Below, in pieces: positions 55,502 to 64,000 of a stretch of DNA of 64,000 nucleotides. A model generated the notes under the pieces. The model saw nothing but the letters and a program-made list of their open reading frames with translations, did no database searches and was not told where the DNA came from. The translations under genes and the position numbers were made by a program. Every line of letters starts with the position of its first letter. Position 1 is the first letter of the stretch. The stretch is from Pyrenophora tritici-repentis (taxonomy: Eukaryota; Ascomycota; Dothideomycetes; Pleosporales; Pleosporaceae): positions 2,294,001-2,358,000 of the forward strand of contig NC_089391.1 in NCBI RefSeq assembly GCF_003171515.1. The letters run 5' to 3'.

Positions 55502-57823
55502 ATGGCCTTTGGTTGCAGCCCATCCGATGTGCTGAAGTTATTAGAGATCTCCACTCGTGTTTATCTCGCTTTTAAAGGTATGTCACTATCTGCCACTACC
55601 TAGCAAGGATTAGTGCGCTGATCCACGCAGATGCAAACGAGAACTCCGAAGCGCAAGTAACTGCACTTGTGAAGGAATTTACTACTTTCCATTGCTGTCT
55701 TACAGAGCTGGGTGAGCTCATGCGACAATATGGCCAACCGATGCCGTTTCCTGTCAAGGACTTCGAAACAACCCTGAAGAGATGCGAGATAACACTTGAC
55801 CCATATGCAGACCACCTGGTAGATAAGAAGATGGGCATTAGAAAGGTCCTATACACGGTCAGGTACATGGGAATGGAGAAAGAGATCGATGGTCTGAGAA
55901 AACAGATCACTGGTCATTACCAAGCGCTTCACATGTGCATATCTTTCCTTCAACTGTAGGTTTAAGTCGTTCTACCACGCTTTATCATACTGACCGAATG
56001 TGTTCAGGCGCCTTCACCTCGAAGCAACAAAGCAAACCCAACGGCTTCTCGACGCTGTGCCCTCTCGTACCATGCACTTAGCAGGTCGGTCCTACTCTAC
56101 GAACACGCTTGGACTATCATCGGAACGAACTCCATTGGCACTTCCCGCTCCAGATGAACATCCTTTGTTCAGCGAATGGAGAATCTTCGACCGCTGGTTA
56201 CAAGTGGAAGACGAGCGTATCACACATGAATCAGGGCTCACTCGGCCCTTGTCACTGGGCGATGCGCCCGCAGGAGCACCAAGTGGGGATGCTCAGACGG
56301 CCGCTATATTATATCAGCTTCGAAGACAGGTTGACGATGCTATCATGATCGAAGAAAACCGTGCAAAGCGAACAGGTGCTGAGAAGAGATCACACCTTGC
56401 GCCAAGTGATGCGATGAAGCTGACGGTACGCAACATGCCGCCAGCGCCATTGCGGACATATACGCTTGATACCGATCACTCTGGTAATTTCACGGACTTT
56501 GAGCAGCACCAAATGAGCAGTTCCTCTGCTACTATACGACCTCATGCGAACACACCCTTGCCGTCTCCACAACTGTCCGGTAGTCCTCATGCAAGCCCTT
56601 CCTTTGGTTCGGTCGATTGGATGAATTCCCCTACGGGAAGTTCCACCTCGCAAGATTTTGAAAGAGTTCCTTCCATCTCTTCGCCCAGAGGTAGCACAAG
56701 CTACTCGCCTGATTCCCAACCGTCGGTACAAGAGCCAGGTACAAATACAGAGGGTACCACTCCTGAGAGCCCCATGCCAAACCATTTTAGGAGCCGCCTC
56801 TCATGCACATCCCTCGTCACTATTGCGTTGGGTAAAGCTGCACTCGACTGGAAGCGTATCTGTCTCACTGTTCAAGTTGAGCGAAAATCTGTGAAGTATG
56901 GGCACGAGAGCAGAGATTGCGATTTAAGATGGCGATACAGAGAAGATACTGGCATATCCATACGTGCAGTGTATCACTCAAGCCAAGACGGTAAGCTGCG
57001 AAGCTGGACCGAACAGCATTTCCACGCTACCGGGCCGTCCATACCCCTCACGACTACCTACGCGGATGGCGCAGTATCTATCGACTTTCCACGCGGCTCG
57101 TTTGGAAAGCTGGAAAAGCAGTATACGGATATTAAGTATACTTTCACAGGCTACGAGCCAGCAGGGAAGTTTCAAACGCTACTCTATACGAACAACGGCG
57201 CAGACCCCGCGGAACTCAAGTACGATCGGCCTGTCATAACAATATCGTCCAACCTGCACGCCACCGAATGTAGGGGTCGAAATCTGCGGCTCTGGAATCG
57301 TACCGTGACACGCTTAGGAGATGACGGACTTGCCACTTTCGAAGTCCTCGTGTTGTTGTTCTACACGAGCGCGCTGGAGGACAAGGGCCATTGGGTTGAG
57401 GAGCCACATTACGCATTTGAGTGGCTAACCGAGTCAACTTATAGAAAAGAGAGCGACAAGTTAACACTTGTTTTTTCCAGGGACCCATCGCGATGGACGA
57501 GCGATAAGCTCTTCCAGCGCCGCAGATCTTCGGCACGTGCCGAACAACAGCCGAAGAGTCCATCCATCTTCTCACGAAAACGCAACGACTCTATGGAGAT
57601 GCCACAGCCAAATCGCTCAACAACTGGTGTTTCGGTATTGTCCAATGGGTCTATGAAGTCCCAGGGGAGTATTCATGGAGATGGAGCAACTTCTTCAAGG
57701 GCCGGCAATATCAATCGCTTTGGTTACTCGGAGCTAGAGATCAGGTTCCAGAGTAAGGCTGATCGTAGGGCTTTTCTCGGAGTGTGGAAGCAATACGTCA
57801 GACCTCTGAGGGGGGTTGCTTAA
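55502..57823 (+). CDS. Protein with fungal-type N-terminal helical domain, 738 aa
   Basis: Exons are 55502-55577, 55631-55955 and 56008-57823; introns of 53 and 52 nt, phases consistent. The start MAFGCSPSDVLKLLEISTRV, then QVTALVKEFTTFHCCLTELG, matches the alpha-helical N-terminal domain of many fungal signalling and NLR-type proteins. After GLRKQITGHYQALHMCISFL comes a long Ser/Pro-rich disordered region (residues about 290-400). A folded C-terminal half then runs from about 430 (SIDFPRGSFGKLEKQYTDIK, ATFEVLVLLFYTSALEDKGH) to FLGVWKQYVRPL. No nucleotide-binding domain is present. It is followed 283 bp later by a HET gene on the same strand. Function unknown; a role in incompatibility is only inferred from context. 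Confidence 0.82.
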
Positions 57824-58106
57824 CCAGTCTCCACTCTGAAATCGCGAATATCTGTAGCATAGTAACTAAGTAGTTAATAACCCAAGCTTACATCTTCTTT
57901 ACCTCATGAGCTGTAACTTCCTTCACCTACCTTCGTAGCACTTTCTCCGTCTCGCTTTATAAAGATTAGCATTGTATTCTGTCTCTATTATCAGACATTT
58001 CTTGTGCAGGGTCCTATATCCCGCCAATCGGCGGTACAATATTTTCGGTGTTACTTCTCCTCAGCTTTACCGCTCTCCTGAGGTACTCTTCAACACTCTC
58101 GAAGCC

Positions 58107-59996
58107 ATGGACAGTCAACGTTCAACCTGTAACTACGTTTCGCTCAACGAAAATAATCGGGAAATCCATCTCATCTCTCTCGCACTTCCTAACCCGCACG
58201 TCGACTTCGATAATGACATTCACTGTACCTTCAGCCTGGTGTCACTCGACGATTGCCCCCAATTTGAGGCACTCTCGTACACATGGGGGAACCCTCGGGC
58301 AGCCATTCCGATTAGTCTGAACGGGCAAAAGGTCCTTGTGACAGTCAATCTCCAAGCTGCACTGTTTCATCTACGACATCACGACCGAGAGCGCACTCTC
58401 TGGATCGACGCACTTTGCATCAATCAATCTGATATGGACGAGCGAACAAGTCAGGTCTCTCAGATGGGTGAAATTTTCAGTTTAGCGTCAACAGTGGTTG
58501 TGTTTCTCTGGGACGAATGGCTAGAGATACGGAATGAGATGTGGAAAGGGTGCAATCTAGCACTGGATTTCATTGAGATTATGGCTTATATTCCATCTCT
58601 GCATCTCAATCCAACCTTGGAACCTCACATCGTGGTTCAGGGAATGAACTGTGCTCACGAATTTGTACTGAACTCACTGGTTAGATTTTTCTCTTTTCCT
58701 TGGTTTACTCGTCTGTGGACAGTGCAAGAATATGTGATTGCGAACCACATAGTGCTTCAATTTGGGAAGCGACAAGTCGAGTTAACAGATCTGGAGTCAT
58801 TCCTCAACACATTCGACAAACACATCAGTGGATGTTGCACCATGCCCAGCGCCCTTTGGGTAAGATGTGTCACATGCATGGGCCAAACTCCCTATGTTAG
58901 CTCGTGATCCGAAGCCCACGATTCAATTTGGTACCTGAACAAAACACACCAATCTCGATGCTCCAACAACATCCCCAAGTTGATCAATGGATTTCGTCTC
59001 TGCAAATGTCATGATCCAAGAGATAGGGTCTATGCTATATTGGGAATGTGCTCTGATAAATTGATACAACCGGACTACAATCTTCCAGCCAGCCAAGTCT
59101 TTATTGGTCTCTTCGATACATGGACTCAACATACACGGTCTTTTGTCATGTTAAGCTACAAATACGGGTCCAGAGCTGGGGCTGTGAAGCTACCCAGTTT
59201 TGTGCCTGACTGGACAGTTGCATTAAGCCCTGATGCAAGTAACAATCGATCGCATCGACTGAATATTATACAGAGAATGTTTTACGATACTTGCAAGGGA
59301 TCTCACGCAGACTATGAGCTTTCCAGTATGAACAGAGCGTGCAGCAAGGGTGTGTTTGTCTGCTTCATTGCGGAGATAGCCTCCAATCCGAAGTCCAAGT
59401 TCAGAGAGAATTACTCAAGATGGCAAAAAATGACTGAAGTATCTAGTCAACAGATGAAGCTGTACAACAAGTCGCTATATCTTTCAAGAGAGACTGCTTT
59501 TCAAGAGGCCTTCATCGGAGGGATGATCTACGACGACTGCGACAACAACGATGAATGGAGGAGATTTTCAAGCGGAGAGGATCACTCAACTTTTCTAAGC
59601 TGGACCAAACAAATGGATAGCGATGATGAAACGGTAAATACAAAGGCCTTTCCTATCAACTGTGCTTTCAAAGCGGTATCCACGGGACGATACTTTGTCA
59701 CGACATCGAGAGGGCACATTGGATGGGGCCCCAGAGGCTCTGAAATTGGCGATTCTGTTGTTGTGATGCCCGGAGGAAAAGTCTCTTATATCCTGAGGAA
59801 AATGGATAACCCTGATCCCAGCAATAAAACGACGACGCAACACTACACATTCATAGGAGATGCCTATATTCAGGGTATCATGGATGGAGAGTTTACGAGG
59901 GAGAGGGGCTCAAACCAATCATCCTCGTCTGAGCGGTCGCACTCAAGGTGTGCAGCAGCAACTGCCTGCTTCAGATATCTTTTCGACAACCAGTAA
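58107..59996 (+). CDS. HET-domain heterokaryon-incompatibility protein
   Basis: Predicted 599-residue protein. Exons are 58107-58859, 58901-58930 and 58980-59996; the middle exon is only 30 nt and the introns are 41 and 49 nt. HET motifs: FEALSYTWGNP (near residue 55), LWIDALCINQSDMDERTSQV (near residue 100), WFTRLWTVQEYV, then CHDPRDRVYAILGMCSD after the second intron. The C-terminus has the usual GDAYIQGIMDGEF. HET proteins trigger cell death when incompatible fungal cells fuse, and the HET fold is related to TIR domains. ATG 58107 is the first true ATG of the frame. It sits directly after the fungal N-terminal-domain gene. Confidence 0.91.
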
Positions 59997-60743
59997 CCTG
60001 TCCATCTGGTTTGTCTGCCTGGCAGCTGTGGTCTTGGAGACGCAATACTAGCAACAGGAGAGGTGAAAGATCAGCCGGACCAGCTCTACCTATACTTAAC
60101 TCGATACTTCGACTGAACGCTCTTTCAAATGAGTCAGCATGACCGAACTAGTCAGCTGCGATGCATCCCTGAGGCGAAATGCCTCGTCACAGAACACCAT
60201 GTACGTTACCAGCTCCACAAGCCAGCTCAATATCTGCATACATATTACCCTCGCGTACAACACGAGATCAGGCCAACAATATACCCTGGACATGCATCTT
60301 GCAGGCGCCCTCTAGGTCAGCCAAGCATTTTATACGACACGAGGCTGGCTGACAGAGACGCAAGCAAGGTCCCGGGGGCGAAAAGGTGGGGAAAGCCACT
60401 ACCCCTCACGCTAGAAATCTTCCCGCCATTCTACCCGCCCAAGCTTTTCTCGTCAAACGTGGCGCACCCATAGGCCACACTAGCTGCGGCCCCAGCTTTC
60501 AACCACGTCTTCGCTAAATACCTTATTTGCTTGTTCGGTTTGACGAAAATAGCCGATTGTGTTATGTAATTTCAAGCAGTTGTGGCAAGGATCGAAACCG
60601 CTAAGGAAGAATCCAGCGAGATTAACAAAAATGTATTTGTAAAAAGGGCAACTCGTGTTAGGAGTGCAAGAATTTATTAAACGAATGTCTAGCTACAGAA
60701 GAATACCTTTCCATCTCTCATTTACCAAGAAGCTGGTATGCAC
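59997..60743. other. Convergent intergenic region
   Basis: 0.75 kb; one frame at 60129-60473 without recognisable features. Confidence 0.5.
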
Positions 60744-63118
60744 TCAATGACAGGTTGTGGTCGCGTTGGCAACCATCTTTCCGAATTCCTCCACGTATTC
60801 GACGTTTCCTGAGGTGTCGTAGTCGATCCTCACTTGCTGGTTGGTTGCCACCGATGGGTCGCCTTCGAGGTAGTTGAAGGGCTCGAAGCGCATGGTCGAG
60901 TGTGCAGAACTGAACATGGTGTTGGGCAGATCGCCGGTATGCGGCATGTGGTGCATGCCCAGGTTGAACCAGAGAACACTGTCGATTGTTAGCTGGATGG
61001 TCATTTACAGAGAAGGGAAAGGCAAGGTAATACGTACACGTCTTCCTGGTCCAAGCTCTCGCCGTCCAAGAAAGTTCCAAAATTGACGAGTGGGTCCGCT
61101 GTCCTGAACTTGTTGAATGGGTCTGCAGCTCGAGGCTCCGTGTCCTTTTGTTGCGTAATGTAGAAGTGGTGGTTTCCGTATATGGCAGAGTTGACAGTAC
61201 CCGTCGAGTTGGTCTGCGTGAGATGGTTGACTCCTGCGTTCTTCTTGAACCGGTAACCTGGATACTCTCCGAAGCGGTTCGGCGTGTCCTTGTTGACGAT
61301 AGCGAAGAGGACTGCGTCATTGTCGTGCCAATCAAGGCTTGCCTCGCTCTCGTCTGCGATGAACGTTCTGTTGGCCTTGAAGGTGTTGTGCAAGCGGCCT
61401 TGACTCCAAGGATAGGTTGTGGTCGTCGGTACAAATTTCGTTGCCTGCACACTGTTGCTCAATCCATTGATGTCAAAGTCGGCTTTGAAAGTCAGGACGT
61501 GGTCATGGATGCTACTGGACAAGAAGTCGTGGATATGGAAACCGTATTCCGGTTGGTTGTCCCAGTATGCAGCACTGATGAATCCAGACGCACGGGCATT
61601 GACTTCGATGGCACCGTCGTAGGCAAAGCTGTAGTCGATCATGAAGTCGTAGTTGGCAACGGTAGCAATGGTACGCATGACAAACACAATGTTCTTTGCT
61701 ACACTAGTATGGGGAGACGACCCAGCATAGGAATGTCGGCGGATTGGGTAAGCGGTATCGTGTTCGAAAAGGCAAATGGCGTCCTTTTGGGTCATCGTTT
61801 CATTTACTTGCGTCCAGGTCGCAGGCAGATAAGTGGCATGCGCAGGGCAGTCGTAGCCTCTGACGAGAGGTTGCAGTGTAGAGCCCATTCCAGTGGTAGT
61901 GTCGAAGAAGTTCGCTTGAGAAGCAAAGGGATCGGAACCAGCGTAGGCTGTGAGTGACTCTTGTAGAGAGAGCTCATACATGATTCGCTTCCCCTTGTAT
62001 TGAATGTTGTGGAGAGAAAGGCCAATGTCATGGGAAACGGTATGGTAGAAGCTGAAGTCCATCCAAGTGGCGTATTGTTCTTCCTCGTCAATCCTGAATC
62101 GCTGTGGTCCCTGTGATACGGGCTGTGGGGGAGGGAGATCGTCCAAAGGCCAGGGCTCACCACGCTGGTCCGTGGAAGACCAATCGCCATCTTGCGCACT
62201 CGGGGGCATGATCTGGTAATCGGGGGCGTTGATTACGGCGCGGAACTCATCTGCAGTTTCCCAGAATTGTCCGAGTGAATACCAGCCCATGACCTTCCAG
62301 TCTTCCCAGTTGCGACCTGTAAGATCGAACTTGATGGAAAAGCCATGTGGGAGAACCGTTACACTGCTGAGGTTGGTGCCGGGGTCAGAGAACACCGACG
62401 TCCAGGCGATGACACGACCATCCTCGTCCCAGTTAGGGGCGCCAAGTCGAAGGCCAACAAGTCCATCCATGAAAGACTATTTTAATGTGAGTTACTGTTG
62501 CTTGAATGGCCAAATGAGCTATTGCTTACGCTGTTGAACAATCTCTGCCAGATGTCATCATGTTCTTCGGCAAACCGTGTGATGAACATTCCAAACTCGT
62601 TGTTAGATTCGGCAGTATCCATAACAGTCTTTCCAGGTTCCGAATTTTGGAATGGGTAAGTCAATGGTTCGACAGTTGATGGATCCGCAGCTGTTAGCGG
62701 GCCAACCATGTATTCCTGCCAGTATCCGTCGGAGGAATTGGTGGCCCCGATCTGAACTGTGGCTCGAGCATAGCGTCCGGGTGCGGAGGAGTTGCCGTGA
62801 AGAAAAGGCAAGACATCGGTTTTGTTAGGATGTAAAAGGGAGATTTGGACACTAAGAGCATGTTAATTGATGAACAGAAGTGTTCGGACGCCAACTTTAC
62901 ATGTAACTGTCGTGACTTGAGCCTTGATTGCCCGTCAAAAACATACTCTCCTGCAATATTTCATTTACACTCGCAACCTCTGCCTTTGACAATGCCTTCC
63001 ATGGGTTGGCATGTGGTGCGCTCACAGTCGGCTGGTGAGCAGAGGTAGAAGAGTTCTTTGCTGCAGCGAAAGAACCAATGGCAGCGAAGCAAAGCGTAAG
63101 AGAAGTATAACACTTCAT
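60744..63118 (-). CDS. Secreted copper amine oxidase
   Basis: Predicted 737-residue enzyme converting primary amines to aldehydes, ammonia and H2O2 using copper and topaquinone. Exons are 63118-62901, 62851-62530, 62476-61038 and 60978-60744; introns of 49, 53 and 59 nt, all phases consistent. The N-terminus (MKCYTSLTLCFAAIGSFAAA) is a signal peptide. Tyr456 in VANYDFMIDYSF is the topaquinone precursor in the NYD/E motif. FHIHDF supplies copper ligands His494 and His496, and GMHHMPHTGDLP gives the C-terminal histidine. LFEHDTAYPIRRH is also typical. Secretion suggests use of external amines as nitrogen source. Confidence 0.95.
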
Positions 63119-63718
63119 ATTGGATAGGAAAGAGAGTGGATGATTGTGATGTCTTGGAAACGGCAGGTGGATTCCTCCATGTTATATGCACATCTACCTA
63201 CTGACTTCTGCCTAGTAGCACAACATGAACGGAAGCGTCTTTGCCGTCATCATTCATGCACATCGCGTAGTATTCCTGCATCCACAGCACTCAAGCGCTG
63301 CGCATCCAGAATGAGTGTGTTGGAAATTCTCGAAAAGGAAAGGTTTATGGCGTTGTTCAGCCGCACGTTAGAGATCAGATAGGAAGCGATCGGCGGCGCA
63401 AACCCTTCGTCAGTTCGATTAGGCAGTTCGGTTCTGCTGGGATCTACAACAGGCTCGGTACTGCAATGCACCCACCAAAAGTAAACATCATTATTATGTG
63501 GACTTTTTTGAACAAGCATTTTTTGGCATTCTTTCAAAGTCATGTCCCAAGCTTCCGAGCTTCTTCGTACATTCTGGGCGCCGATATCCCGAATTTCTCC
63601 ACACCCTCAGAACACACGTACTCTTCTAGTCCTCTCATCCAAAACGTCCGTCCATGTTCATGCTCTAGAATGTACCCCTTAGTATCCTTTTCAGGCCGTC
63701 TTGTGGAACGCTTGAACA
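63119..63718. other. Intergenic, 0.6 kb
   Basis: Promoter of the amine oxidase plus the 3' end of the next gene. Short frames only. Confidence 0.5.
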
Positions 63719-64000
63719 TTACTCTCCCTCTGCACTGGCCTTCTTGCCCTTCTTGTTCTTCTTGCTCTTTTTGGCCTTGCCCTTTTTCTCGTCCTTGTCC
63801 CACTGGCTCATGCGTGCTGCTAATTCTGGACCTTGGCCCTTCACGGCACCAATCTGATTCTCCAAGAACTTCCCCATCACAGTCGCAATCTCTGGACCAC
63901 CTGATTTCATGACCATGAACCTCTTCGAGTTCCATTCCGTCGTCATGGCCATGTATCCCCTGCCGTCATCAGCCACGAAGTCCAGGAGGGCCTGTGGGTT
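63719..64000 (-). CDS. Partial protein with Lys-rich C-terminus, 5' cut
   Basis: The frame runs in from the window edge for 93 codons to a stop at 63719. Visible sequence: NPQALLDFVADDGRGYMAMT, EWNSKRFMVMKSGGPEIATV, MGKFLENQIGAVKGQGPELA, ending in a Lys-rich tail (KKGKAKKSKKNKKGKK) that could be a nuclear or nucleolar signal. No ATG is needed at the edge because the frame stays open. I do not recognise the family from this fragment. Confidence 0.6.
   Translation of the reverse strand, partial: NPQALLDFVADDGRGYMAMTTEWNSKRFMVMKSGGPEIATVMGKFLENQIGAVKGQGPELAARMSQWDKDEKKGKAKKSKKNKKGKKASAEGE

Noticed and set aside
1..64000. CRISPR arrays, bacterial-type operons or a secondary-metabolite cluster
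   Set aside because: No spaced direct-repeat array; all genes are monocistronic eukaryotic type; no PKS, NRPS or terpene-synthase core enzyme is present.

Overview
This window looks like nuclear DNA from a filamentous ascomycete (Pezizomycotina). A Dothideomycete is my best guess, but that is inference. The supporting signs are genes interrupted by 41-67 nt GT-AG introns, many with a CTAAC-type branch point, and a typical gene set: cutinase, CFEM, HET, ABCA transporter, small secreted cysteine-rich proteins and a fungal copper amine oxidase. Splicing was worked out by hand, and exon phases were checked in nearly all models.

Layout. Positions 1-7.5 kb hold a cutinase (truncated at the edge), a GNAT acetyltransferase, a small F-box/2EXR-like protein, a disordered 630-residue protein and a single-pass Ser/Thr-rich membrane protein. 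Positions 7.5-12.8 kb are gene-poor and carry tandem repeats, a tRNA-like A/B-box pair, a 128-bp fold-back, two matching 48-nt hairpins and a region with well-formed introns but no continuing reading frame. Positions 12.8-19 kb hold an unknown protein, a GPI-anchored PLC-like phosphodiesterase, a mitochondrial-type protein and a probably decayed secreted-protein gene. Positions 19-25 kb are dense: a flavin monooxygenase fused to DUF6314, a four-exon LYRM2-like gene, a NatD-type histone N-acetyltransferase and two unknown proteins. Positions 25-27.8 kb are gene-poor. Positions 27.9-32.8 kb hold one ABCA transporter.

Positions 34-39.2 kb form a surface/secretion block: two related small secreted cysteine-rich genes, a hAT-like MITE with an 8-bp target duplication, a short gene behind a strong promoter and a CFEM membrane protein. 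Positions 40-49 kb hold an LRR-like F-box-type protein, an atypical SDR, an LRR protein with a C-terminal cysteine motif and an amino-acid permease. Positions 49.5-64 kb hold an acidic unknown protein, a weak two-exon model, a PHO84-type phosphate transporter, a protein with a fungal-type N-terminal helical domain directly followed by a HET gene, a copper amine oxidase and a partial lysine-rich protein.

There is no clear biosynthetic cluster. The connected themes are secretion and surface proteins (cutinase, PLC-like protein, two small secreted proteins, CFEM), nutrient uptake (amino-acid permease, phosphate transporter, amine oxidase) and a possible self/non-self pair (fungal N-terminal protein plus HET). 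The most unusual structures are the covarying hairpin pair at 12.0-12.2 kb, the paired small secreted genes sharing an intron position, and the MITE next to them.
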